Positions 14,942-22,639 of a stretch of 27,796 nt of DNA are shown piece by piece. Source of the stretch: DASXTS01 sp036505275 (GTDB lineage: Bacteria > Actinomycetota > Actinomycetes > Mycobacteriales > Pseudonocardiaceae); the NCBI GenBank assembly GCA_036505275.1, contig DASXTS010000426.1, positions 1 to 27,796 on the forward strand. The letters run 5' to 3'. The position numbers were made by a program, and so were the translations under genes. The notes beneath the pieces are model-generated. The model saw only the letters and a program-made list of their open reading frames with translations. It was not told the DNA's origin and did not search any database. Position 1 is the first letter of the stretch, and every line of letters starts with the position of its first letter.

Positions 14942-15307
14942 GTGAGCACCATCCCCGTGGCCGACGACGTGCTGGACGCCGAGGTCGAGGTCCTCGCGGT
15001 GCCCGAGGTGGCCGAGCGCCTCAGGTTGCCGATCACCCGGGTGCACCAGATGTTGCGCGACCACCATCTGCTGGCCGTGCGGCGGGCCGGTGTCATCGCC
15101 GTGCCTGCCGAGTTCCTCGATAGCGCCGCCTTGGTCAAGGGTCTGACCGGAACGATCACCGTGCTGCGCGACGGCGGCCATCCGAACGCCGAGATCCTGC
15201 GCTGGTTGTTCACCGCCGACGAGTCGCTGCCAGGCACTCCCATTTCGGCGCTGCGTGCCGACCGTGGCCGGGAGGTCAAGCGCCGCGCCCAGGCCATGGC
15301 GCTCTGA
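14942..15307 (+). CDS. Rv2175c-type DNA-binding protein
   Basis: A 121-residue protein with an N-terminal winged helix-turn-helix (LAVPEVAERLRLPITRVHQMLRDHHLLAVRR, about 15-48) and a C-terminal helical domain (GGHPNAEILRWLFTADESLPGTP). This is the layout of M. tuberculosis Rv2175c, a DNA-binding protein phosphorylated by PknL on an N-terminal Thr; phosphorylation blocks DNA binding. Here Thr3 (VSTIPVADD) is a candidate site but the protein is shorter (121 against 146 residues). The GTG start is 76 bp from the divergent pknL start, so both promoters share one region, and the protein could bind there. The palindromic element copy C follows after about 30 bp. Confidence 0.88.
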   Translation: MSTIPVADDVLDAEVEVLAVPEVAERLRLPITRVHQMLRDHHLLAVRRAGVIAVPAEFLDSAALVKGLTGTITVLRDGGHPNAEILRWLFTADESLPGTPISALRADRGREVKRRAQAMAL

Positions 15308-15337
15308 ACGGCCCTTCATCCGCCGCCCGATTTTGGC

Positions 15338-15395
15338 GACGATGTGACGACGATGTGACATCGTGCTCCTTCTAGTGGGGAAATTCCACATCGTC
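15338..15395. repeat. 47-bp palindromic element, copy C, with a duplicated left arm
   Basis: The core is 15349-15395, with arms GACGATGTG (15349-15357) and CACATCGTC (15387-15395). The 11-bp GACGATGTGAC is repeated at 15338-15348, so this copy has two left arms in tandem. It lies between two plus-strand genes. Confidence 0.88.
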
Positions 15396-15432
15396 GGCGT
15401 GGGGCGGGCGGCTGGGCACCGGGGAGGACGGC

Positions 15433-16255
15433 GTGCCGAACCAGAGCAGGGGCCCGCTGGAGCAGGTGAGTGTCCTGGTCGGCCAGGCGGTCGGGGTGGC
15501 GGGCTGGCTCAGTCGCACTGGCTGGGGCATCGCCCGCCGGCTGCCCGGTGGCGCGGCTGCCGAGCGGGCGGCGCGGCCGGTGCAGGAGCTGGTGGCCGCG
15601 CAGCTGCAGCGGCCGCTTCGCTCCCTTGGACTGTTGGACCACGGCCCGGCGCGTCGCGAGCCGGCAGCCATCGGGCTGGACCCGACGGGGGCGCGGTTGG
15701 TGGACGGCCAGGTCGGCGCTCGGCGGGTGACCGCGGTGGTGCGGCCGCGCAACGATGAGCTCGAACCGCTACGGGCGGCGATGGCCGAGCTGCTGAACTG
15801 GTCCGTCGAGCAGACCAGGGAGCAGGGGGAGCGGCAGCTCTACGCTGGCATCCTGTGCCAGCTGCTGCCCGAGGAGGCCCGGGTGCTCGCCGCCCTGTCG
15901 GACGGCTCGCCGTACCCGCTGGTCCACGTGGCGTCCCGCGGCCCGTTCGGCGGCATCAAGCGGCTCGTGCTGGAGAACGCCTCGACGGTGGGCAGGGCCG
16001 CCGGCACCGCCCTTGTCCTGAACACCCCGACGTTGGTCACCCGGGCTGGTCGACGTGGACCCGGAGGACCGGTCGCTGGCCGCGCAGTACGACATCCTGC
16101 TGACCGACGATCTGGTCCGCGCCGCCGAAGCAGAGGCCAGAGCCGACGGCCGCGGCGCGCCCAAGATCATCCGTCAGTCGGTGCGGCTGTCGGAGCTGGG
16201 CCGGCGGTTCTGGGCCGCGTGCCACCCGTCCGGGGCGAGCCTGCCGGCCCACTGA
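15433..16255 (+). pseudogene. Abi-alpha (DUF4393)-like gene with a frameshift
   Basis: GTG at 15433 has GGGGAGG 5 nt upstream and opens a frame resembling Abi-alpha family proteins: an amphipathic N-terminal helix region, then a conserved part with EQTREQGERQLYAGILCQLLPEEARVL. After ...NTPTLVTR (about 16041) the frame changes: the natural continuation (LVDVDPEDRSLAAQYDILL...) is found one base further on and ends at 16255. Left uncorrected, the first frame runs to 16344 through a meaningless Arg/Gly-rich stretch and overlaps the next gene. About ten residues expected between VTR and LGLVDV also seem missing, so a small deletion is as likely as a single extra base. It may be a true pseudogene or a sequencing error. 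The name Abi-alpha comes from family resemblance and does not prove a phage-defence role. Confidence 0.7.
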
Positions 16256-16301
16256 CCGACAACGGCCCACCGCGGGTGACGCTGGACCGGATGGTGAGGG
16301 A

Positions 16302-17930
16302 TCAGGCGGACCGGTCGGCCGTCTCGGCCGCGCCGGCTGCCTGAGCAGTGTCAGTCGAGCCGGCTGCCTTGGCCGCTCCGGCCGTGCCCGAGCCGTCACC
16401 GGTTCCGGCGGGTTCGGTGACCGCGGCCGGCCGGCGTCGGGACAGTCTCAGCGGGTCGGGGCGCACCAGGGAGACGGCCGCCAGCGCCGAGATCGCGGCG
16501 ACCCCGATCAGATACGGCACGTCGTACATCGCGGCCTGGCCGTTCGGGTAGGCGATGAGCACCAGCCACGCGGTCGCGGCAACGCAGGCCACCAGCGCGC
16601 GCCGCCGCCACGGCATGGCCGCGGCGAGCACCAGCGACCAGGTCAGGTACCACGGCAGCACGGCCGGCGACAGGATGGCCAGGAAGAACATCACGATCGC
16701 GGCCCGCCGGACGGCATCCGGGCCGCCGCCGCGGGCCAGCCACCACTGCCGGGCGGCGATGCCGGCCAGCAGCACCCCGCCGGCGATCCGCATGATCGTG
16801 ATGGGCACCATCTGGTTGACGTCGGCGAAGATGTTCGCCAACGCGCCGATGAGCTGCCCGACGCCGGTCGGCACGGACAGCCAGTTCACGATCATCGACG
16901 GCGCGGTCAGCGCGGGGATCCAGCCCAGATCGAGGCCGGACGCCAGGGTGATCGCGCCGAACAGCCCGCCGAAGATCCCCAGGCTGGCGCCGAGCGCCTT
17001 GCCGAAGCGGACCGGTGCGCTGCCTGGCAGCCGCGCGGCCCAGATCCAGACCAGGAACGGCAGCAACCCGGCCGCCGAGACCTTGACCGCGACCGCGAGC
17101 GTCAGCAGCACGACGCCCAGCAGGTGCCGGCGGTCCAGCACCAGGAGCGTGCCGGCCGCCATCAACCCGACCAGCAACAGGTCGTTGTGCGGACCGCCGG
17201 CCAGGTGCACCACGGTCATGGGGCTCGCCACCGCCAGCCACAGCGCCACCGGTAGCCGGCCGCCGAGGTGGCGCACCAGCCCGGGCAACGCCCAGCACAG
17301 CATGCCGAGGCCGGTCAGCAGCACCAACCGCATGACGATCACGCCGCTGATCAGGTTGTCGCCGGTGGCCGCGTACACGTACCTGGCGATCATCATGAAC
17401 AGCGGGCCGTAGGGCGCCGGGGTCTCCTGCCAGAAGTAGTGCACATTGACCGCGACGTCGTCGGGCAGCACCTCCGGCCCGACGACGTACGGGTTGTACC
17501 CGGAATGGACGAGCGCCCCCTGCGCCAGGTAGCTGAACACGTCCCTCGTGAACAGCGGCGGCGCCAGCAGCAGCGGCGCCGTCCAGGCGGCGGTGGCGAC
17601 GAACACGCCGCGCGAGCCGACCCGGCCGGCGAGCACTCCACGGCCCAGCCGCACCCAGGCCCACAGTTCGAGGAAGAACCCGGCGTACACGACCGTCGTC
17701 GCGAGGTCGCGGCCGTGCCCGTACCGGACCCAGGAGAACGGGCTACCGGCCAGCACCGGGTCGTGCACCAGCACCCCGGCCGCACCAATCGCACCCACCG
17801 CGAGCAGCACCGACCCGACCGCGCCCAGCGCGATCGTCCGGCGCGGCAGCGCCGCCCGCTCGGCCGCCGACGGCTGGCTCACGGCGGACCCGTCGGCCTG
17901 GGTCCGCGGAAGGTACGGGGTCGGGGGCAT
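16302..17930 (-). CDS. mptA: Alpha-(1->6)-mannosyltransferase (MptA/MptB family)
   Basis: A 542-residue polytopic GT-C glycosyltransferase with roughly a dozen membrane helices. FTRDVFSYLAQG, with the catalytic-type Asp in the first outer loop, and HYFWQETPAPYGPLF are family hallmarks. These enzymes add alpha-1,6-mannose from polyprenyl-phosphomannose to the mannan core of lipomannan or related lipoglycans on the outer membrane face. The order idsA then mannosyltransferase (51-bp gap) matches M. tuberculosis Rv2173-Rv2174, so MptA is favoured over MptB. The C-terminal 45 residues are Ala/Gly/Thr-rich and low in complexity. ATG 17930 is chosen; a GTG at 17948 would add six residues. No clear ribosome-binding site decides between them. 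Confidence 0.88.
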   Translation of the reverse strand: MPPTPYLPRTQADGSAVSQPSAAERAALPRRTIALGAVGSVLLAVGAIGAAGVLVHDPVLAGSPFSWVRYGHGRDLATTVVYAGFFLELWAWVRLGRGVLAGRVGSRGVFVATAAWTAPLLLAPPLFTRDVFSYLAQGALVHSGYNPYVVGPEVLPDDVAVNVHYFWQETPAPYGPLFMMIARYVYAATGDNLISGVIVMRLVLLTGLGMLCWALPGLVRHLGGRLPVALWLAVASPMTVVHLAGGPHNDLLLVGLMAAGTLLVLDRRHLLGVVLLTLAVAVKVSAAGLLPFLVWIWAARLPGSAPVRFGKALGASLGIFGGLFGAITLASGLDLGWIPALTAPSMIVNWLSVPTGVGQLIGALANIFADVNQMVPITIMRIAGGVLLAGIAARQWWLARGGGPDAVRRAAIVMFFLAILSPAVLPWYLTWSLVLAAAMPWRRRALVACVAATAWLVLIAYPNGQAAMYDVPYLIGVAAISALAAVSLVRPDPLRLSRRRPAAVTEPAGTGDGSGTAGAAKAAGSTDTAQAAGAAETADRSA

Positions 17931-17980
17931 CGCCGGACATGGTGGCACATCCGCCGGATGGCGCAGCGCGGGACGACCCG

Positions 17981-19114
17981 CTAGCTGGTGCGTCGAGTGG
18001 CGGCCATGGCCAGCTCGGCGAGGCGGGTGGCCGCGGCCATGGTCACCGGCGCGGTATCCAGGGTGGCCAGCGCAGACTCGGTGAGGGCCTCGATCCGCTG
18101 TTCGACGGCGTGCACGGCGCCGAGCTCGACGAGCGCGGACCGGGCGGCGTCCAGCTCGGCCTCGGTGAGGCCCGGCCGGCCGAGCGCGCGCCGTACGACC
18201 TCGGCCGCGGCGCCGGCGCGACCATCGGCCGACCGGCGCAGGGCGAGGGCCACCAGAAGCGTGCGCTTGCCCTCGCGGAGGTCGTCGCCGGCCGGCTTGC
18301 CGGTGACGGCCGGATCGCCGAACACGCCGAGCAGGTCGTCACGCAGCTGGAAGGCGACCCCGATGTCGACGCCGAACCGGTGGTAGGCGGACATCAGTGG
18401 CTCGCCGGCGCCGGCGATCGCCGCGCCGAGCTGCAGCGGCCGGACGACGGTGTAGGCGGCGCTCTTGAACAGCGCCACCCGCAGCGCGGATTCCTCGGTC
18501 TCGTCGCCGGCGGCCTGGGCGCGGACGTCGAGGTACTGGCCGCCGAGCACCTCGGTCCGCATGGCCGTCCACACAGCGCCGGCCCGGCGCAGCGCCTCCG
18601 GCGACAGGCCGGCGTCGCGCAGTAGGTCGTCCGCGCAGGTCAAGGCGATATCGCCGAGCAGAATCGCGCCGGCCAGGCCGAACCTCGCCGGGTCGCCCAG
18701 CCAGCCGGACGCGCGGTGCAGCTCGGCCAACTGCAGGTGTACGGTCGGCCGCCCACGGCGGGTGGTCGAGGCGTCCAGCACGTCGTCATGCAGCAGCGCG
18801 CCGGCCTGCAGCAGCTCGAGCGCGGCGACCGCGCGCAGCACCACCGCGGGGTCGGCCGGATCCTCGGCGGGTTCACCGGCGACGGCACCCGGTTGCGGAT
18901 CACCGCACGCGCCGCGCCAGCCCCACCAGGCGAACGTCGGCCGCAGCCGCTTGCCGCCGCTCAGCACGAATTCGGCGAGGACGCCGGCCGCCGCGCCGAC
19001 GGCCGGGTCGATCAGTTCGCACTGCCGCCGCTTGTCGGCCAGGGCGGTGGCCAGCGCCACGGTGAGTGCGTCGTGCAGCGCCGCTGGGCGGTCGAGGTCG
19101 AGCGCGAGGCTCAT
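17981..19114 (-). CDS. idsA: Polyprenyl (geranylgeranyl) diphosphate synthase
   Basis: A 377-residue trans-prenyltransferase with GGKRLRP (53-59), the first Asp-rich motif DDVLD (110-114) followed by RRGRPTVH, and the second region FQLRDDLLGVFGD (255-267). The fifth position of the second motif is Gly, common in actinobacterial IdsA proteins. It condenses isopentenyl diphosphate with allylic diphosphates; chain length cannot be read with certainty. A linker near 67-90 is rich in Gly, Asp and Pro and unusual. ATG 19114 gives MSLALDLDRP; longer in-frame readings lack family similarity. A TACCCT hexamer lies 23 nt upstream. It probably forms an operon with the mannosyltransferase, to which its product could supply the polyprenyl carrier. 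Confidence 0.9.
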   Translation of the reverse strand: MSLALDLDRPAALHDALTVALATALADKRRQCELIDPAVGAAAGVLAEFVLSGGKRLRPTFAWWGWRGACGDPQPGAVAGEPAEDPADPAVVLRAVAALELLQAGALLHDDVLDASTTRRGRPTVHLQLAELHRASGWLGDPARFGLAGAILLGDIALTCADDLLRDAGLSPEALRRAGAVWTAMRTEVLGGQYLDVRAQAAGDETEESALRVALFKSAAYTVVRPLQLGAAIAGAGEPLMSAYHRFGVDIGVAFQLRDDLLGVFGDPAVTGKPAGDDLREGKRTLLVALALRRSADGRAGAAAEVVRRALGRPGLTEAELDAARSALVELGAVHAVEQRIEALTESALATLDTAPVTMAAATRLAELAMAATRRTS

Positions 19115-19209
19115 TCGGTCATTGTTCCCGGTCACACAGGGTAGGTGAGCGGTCGCAGTTCCGTGACACCTCGGCTGGCCACTGCGGTGCGCCCGGTCAG
19201 GTGCCCGTC

Positions 19210-19240
19210 TTGCCAAGCTCAGGGGATCGGCACCTAACCT
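19210..19240 (+). promoter_or_regulatory. metF promoter, leaderless
   Basis: TTGCCA (19210-19215) and TAACCT (19235-19240) are 19 bp apart. The hexamer lies 7 nt before the GTG at 19248, so the message should begin at the start codon. Confidence 0.5.
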
Positions 19241-19247
19241 GCATTAC

Positions 19248-20138
19248 GTGACCCCCACGGTGATCCAGCGGCTGAACCATCGCGAGCGGCCGGTCTTCTC
19301 GGTGGAGTTCTTCCCGCCGCGGGACGTCGCCGAGGAGCAAGTGCTGTGGCGGGCCGTGCGCCAGGTCGAGCCGCTGGACCCGGCGTTCGTCTCGATCACC
19401 TACGGCGCCGGTGGCTCCACCAGGGATCGAACGGTCCGCACCACGGCCAGGATCGCCCAGGAGACCACGCTGGTACCGATGGCGCACCTGACCGCCGTGA
19501 ACCACTCGGTGGCCGAGCTGCGCAACGTGATCGGCTGGTACGCCGCGGTCGGGGTGCGCAACGTGCTGGCGATCCGTGGCGACCCGCCGGCCGGCCCGTC
19601 CGCGGACTGGGTGCCGCATCCGCAGGGCATCCACTACGCCGACCAGCTGGTCCGGCTGGTGCGCTCGCTCGGGCCGTTCTGCACCGGCGTCGCGGCGTTC
19701 CCGACCGGCCACCCGCGCTCGCCCGACCTGGACAGCGACACCGACAACCTGGTCCACAAGATCAGGGCTGGGGCCGAGTTCGCGATCGCCCAACTGTTCT
19801 TCCGCGCGGAGGACTTCCTCCGGTTGCGCGACCGACTGGCGGCCCGCGCCTGCGACGTCCCCGTGCTGCCCGGGGTGATGCCGCTGACCACGCCGCGCAC
19901 CCTGCGCAAGTCCGTCGAGCTGGCCGGCTGCGCTCTGCCGCCCGAGGTGGCGGACCGGCTGGACCCCCTGGTCGACGACGCCGCCGCGTTCCGCGCCGCT
20001 GGCCTGGACGTGGTCACGGAGCTGTGCCAGCGGCTGCTCGCCGAGGGCGTGCCCGGCCTGCACTTCTACACCCTCAACCGCTCGACTGCGACCCGCGAGC
20101 TGGTGCACCGGCTCGGCCTGGTGCGAGCCCGCACCTGA
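19248..20138 (+). CDS. metF: 5,10-methylenetetrahydrofolate reductase
   Basis: A 296-residue TIM-barrel protein with the MetF motifs FSVEFFPPRD (17-26, catalytic-type Glu), VSITYGAGGSTRDRT (48-62), HLTAVNHS, LAIRGDPP (flavin/folate site), FPTGHPRS and AQLFF. The enzyme reduces 5,10-methylene- to 5-methyl-tetrahydrofolate for methionine synthesis. It corresponds to Rv2172c, an actinobacterial MetF form in the same neighbourhood. The GTG start is set by the -10 element directly upstream. The last codons and the stop fall in a 12-bp tandem repeat that continues past the gene, so the C-terminus (RART) may be variable. It is divergent from idsA and convergent with the lipoprotein gene. Confidence 0.92.
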   Translation: MTPTVIQRLNHRERPVFSVEFFPPRDVAEEQVLWRAVRQVEPLDPAFVSITYGAGGSTRDRTVRTTARIAQETTLVPMAHLTAVNHSVAELRNVIGWYAAVGVRNVLAIRGDPPAGPSADWVPHPQGIHYADQLVRLVRSLGPFCTGVAAFPTGHPRSPDLDSDTDNLVHKIRAGAEFAIAQLFFRAEDFLRLRDRLAARACDVPVLPGVMPLTTPRTLRKSVELAGCALPPEVADRLDPLVDDAAAFRAAGLDVVTELCQRLLAEGVPGLHFYTLNRSTATRELVHRLGLVRART

Positions 20139-20184
20139 GCCCGTACCTGAGCCCGTACCCGAGCCCGTACCCGAGCCCGTACCT
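20125..20184. repeat. Five 12-bp tandem repeats at the metF / lipoprotein junction
   Basis: GAGCCCGTACCT and close variants run without interruption in five units (20125-20136 to 20173-20184). The first unit encodes the last residues of MetF; the array then fills the 51-bp gap up to the convergent stop codon at 20190. Confidence 0.9.
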
Positions 20185-20189
20185 GGGCG

Positions 20190-20861
20190 CTACCGGACGG
20201 TGGCCGGTCGCAGGGACCTGCGGTGCGCGACGAAGGCCAGCAGCGCCACCGCGAGCACCACGACCGCGGCGAGGCCGCCGACCAGGGCGGCCCACCGGGT
20301 CCAAGGTGCGGCGTTCGGGTCGGTGTACCGGGCGGTCGCGGTCAGCTCGCTGATCTGGCCGGGGGCCGGCCGCCAGGAGATCTCGTTGCCGGACTGCCGG
20401 CCATTGGTCGCCGTGATCCGGCCGGGGAAGCTGAGCTTGACTCCGACGTCCACCCGCTCCGGGGCGGCGATCTCGACCAGGTCCACGTGGCCGGTGAACA
20501 GCACCAGGTCACCGGAGCGGCGCAGCTGGAACCGCAGCCGGCGGCCCTCGCCACCGGGCACCTGGTTCAGCCGGCCGAACTCGTCGAAGGTCAGCGCGTC
20601 GAACAGCAGCCGGGTGCCGGCGTAGCCGTCCTGCCGGTACGGCTGACTGCGCACCCGCGCCTCAAGATCCGACGGCGGGGCGAGCACCGCGCCGGCCTCG
20701 TTCTGGTTCGACACCACGGTCGCGATCACGAGTTCGCCCGTCACCGTGTCGTCGCTGCGCACGGCGGCGGCCACCTGCGCGCGCAGGCATCCGCTGGCCA
20801 GCAGGGCCACCGCCAGCACGCCGATCGCCGGCGCCACCCTCGTCACCCGCGCCGCCGCCAT
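20190..20861 (-). CDS. lppM: LppM-like lipoprotein (DUF3153)
   Basis: A 223-residue secreted lipoprotein. The signal peptide has a basic N-terminus, a hydrophobic core and the lipobox LASGC with the lipid-modified Cys at 25. The central beta-rich domain (about 40-180) matches LppM, which in M. tuberculosis affects phosphatidylinositol-mannoside-related lipids and phagosome traffic. A single membrane helix near the C-terminus (about 190-213) is followed by basic residues, so both ends are held at the membrane. ATG 20861 is chosen because it opens directly on the signal peptide; earlier starts add about 48 unrelated residues. The neighbours idsA and mptA act in lipoglycan synthesis, consistent with a shared envelope role. 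Convergent with metF. Confidence 0.87.
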   Translation of the reverse strand: MAAARVTRVAPAIGVLAVALLASGCLRAQVAAAVRSDDTVTGELVIATVVSNQNEAGAVLAPPSDLEARVRSQPYRQDGYAGTRLLFDALTFDEFGRLNQVPGGEGRRLRFQLRRSGDLVLFTGHVDLVEIAAPERVDVGVKLSFPGRITATNGRQSGNEISWRPAPGQISELTATARYTDPNAAPWTRWAALVGGLAAVVVLAVALLAFVAHRRSLRPATVR

Positions 20862-20910
20862 GAACAGTGATCGTGCCAAACCGGTGATCGGCCTGGACAG
20901 AGGGTGCCGG

Positions 20911-20916
20911 TAGCGT
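20911..20916 (+). promoter_or_regulatory. -10 hexamer for a leaderless DUF885 mRNA
   Basis: TAGCGT lies 6 nt before the ATG at 20923. No clear -35 is seen. The 61-bp gap to the divergent lipoprotein gene must hold both promoters. Confidence 0.45.
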
Positions 20917-20922
20917 CGGCCC

Positions 20923-22623
20923 ATGGCACAAACCCAGTCAGGCGTGCACGAGATCAGCGACCGTTTCGTCTCCGAGTACGTCGCCCTGCATCCCATCTTC
21001 GCCACCTACGCTGGCCTGCCCGGACACGACGACAAGCTCACCGACTACGCACCGGAGGGCCACGCCGGCCGCGCCGAGCTGGCCAGGTCGGCGCTCGCCG
21101 AGATGACCGCCGCCGTGCCGGCCGACCCGGCCGAGCAGGTCGCGAAGGCGGTGTTCACCGAGCGGATCGGGCTCGCGCTCGAGTTGCACGAGGCCAAGCT
21201 CGACGTCAGCGCGTTCAACATCATCGACAGTCCCGTGCAGGACGTCCGGCAGGTCTTCGACCTGATGCCGACCGAGACCACGCAGGACTGGGCCACGATC
21301 GCGGCCAGACTGGCCGCGGTGCCCGATGCGCTTGGCGGCATCAGCGCCTCGTTGGCGTATGCGGCATCGGCCGGGCGCCCGGCCGCGATCCGCCAGGTGG
21401 AGCGGATCGCCGGGCAGTGCGAGACCTGGGCCGGGGTGACCGGCGAGCCGGCCTTCTTCGACCAGTTGGTGACCAAGGCCGACGGTGTGCCCGGCGTGAC
21501 CGAGACCCTGCAGCGTGACCTCGAGAACGCCGCGCGGGCGGCCACCAAGGCCTATGCCGAGCTGGCCACCTACCTACGCGAGGACCTGGCGTCCAAGGCA
21601 ACGCCGCGGGACGCCGTCGGCGAGGAGGTGTACCGGCTGCAGTCCAGGAACTTCCTCGGCGCCACCATCGACCTCGACGAGGCCTACACCTGGGGCTGGG
21701 ATGAGTTCGCCCGGATCGAGGCCGAGATGAAGCGGGTCGCCGGCCGGATCAGCCCCGGCGCCAGCATGGCCGAGGCGGCCCAGCGGCTCGACGCCGACGC
21801 GCGCTACCAGATCAGTGGCCGGGACGAGTTCGCCGCCTGGTTGCAGGGACTGTCCGACCGGGCCCTCGGCGAGCTACGTGGCGTGCACTTCGACATTCCG
21901 GACGAGGTGATGCGGCTGGAATGCAAGATCGCGCCGCCGGGCGGCGGTGTCGGCGCGTACTACACCTCGCCGAGCGAGGACTTCAGCCGCCCTGGGCGGA
22001 TGTGGTGGTCGGTGCCAGCCGACAAGCACGACTTCACCACCTGGCGGGAGGTCACGACCGTCTACCACGAGGGCGCCCCCGGACACCACCTGCAGTGCGC
22101 GATCGCGCTATGCGCCGCCGGCAAGCTGAACACCTTCCAGCGGCTGATGTGCTGGATCTCCGGTCACGGCGAGGGCTGGGCGCTCTACGCCGAGCGGCTG
22201 ATGCGCGAGCTTGGCTACCTGGGCGACGACGGCGACCTGCTCGGCATGCTCGACGGGCAGCTGTTCCGCGCCGCCAGGGTGGTGGTGGACCTCGGCATGC
22301 ACCTGGAACTGCCGATACCCGCCGGGTACGGCTTCCACGAGGGCGAGCGGTGGACGCCGGAGCTCGGGCTGGAGTTCATGCTCAACCGCACCATCAACGA
22401 CCCGCACCACGTGCACGACGAGATCGACCGCTACCTAGGCTGGCCCGGTCAGGCGCCGTCGTACAAGCTCGGCGAGCGGCTGTGGCTCTCGGCCAGGGAC
22501 GAGGCACGGGCCCGCGCCGCCAGCCAGGGCCGCGCTTTCGACCTCAAGGCGTTCCACACGGCCGCGCTGGAGATGGGCTCGATGGGCCTGGACACCCTGC
22601 GCGAGCAGCTCGCCACGCTGTAA
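20923..22623 (+). CDS. DUF885-family metallohydrolase
   Basis: A 566-residue DUF885 protein, full length for the family. The zinc site is YHEGAPGHHLQ (about 381-391; HExxPGHH with two His and a Glu), followed by HGEGWALYAE (about 409-418), whose Glu is the likely third ligand. The N-terminal region is mostly helical (SDRFVSEYVALHPIFATYAG). Members resemble thermolysin-like peptidases and a few act on dipeptides or other amides, but the substrate of this protein is unknown. No signal peptide is seen, so it is cytoplasmic. Transcription probably starts at the ATG. Its stop is 16 bp from that of the convergent GNAT gene. Confidence 0.88.
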   Translation: MAQTQSGVHEISDRFVSEYVALHPIFATYAGLPGHDDKLTDYAPEGHAGRAELARSALAEMTAAVPADPAEQVAKAVFTERIGLALELHEAKLDVSAFNIIDSPVQDVRQVFDLMPTETTQDWATIAARLAAVPDALGGISASLAYAASAGRPAAIRQVERIAGQCETWAGVTGEPAFFDQLVTKADGVPGVTETLQRDLENAARAATKAYAELATYLREDLASKATPRDAVGEEVYRLQSRNFLGATIDLDEAYTWGWDEFARIEAEMKRVAGRISPGASMAEAAQRLDADARYQISGRDEFAAWLQGLSDRALGELRGVHFDIPDEVMRLECKIAPPGGGVGAYYTSPSEDFSRPGRMWWSVPADKHDFTTWREVTTVYHEGAPGHHLQCAIALCAAGKLNTFQRLMCWISGHGEGWALYAERLMRELGYLGDDGDLLGMLDGQLFRAARVVVDLGMHLELPIPAGYGFHEGERWTPELGLEFMLNRTINDPHHVHDEIDRYLGWPGQAPSYKLGERLWLSARDEARARAASQGRAFDLKAFHTAALEMGSMGLDTLREQLATL

Positions 22624-22639
22624 CGGCGCGCTGCGCCTG

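Noticed and set aside
8827..15395. CRISPR array or insertion-sequence ends for the 47-bp elements
   Set aside because: The copies lie about 3 kb apart, without regular spacers and without a transposase gene between them.
15433..16255. Phage-defence (abortive infection) system
   Set aside because: The gene is frameshifted, and the Abi-alpha family name alone gives no proof of defence; no restriction, toxin or phage gene is adjacent.
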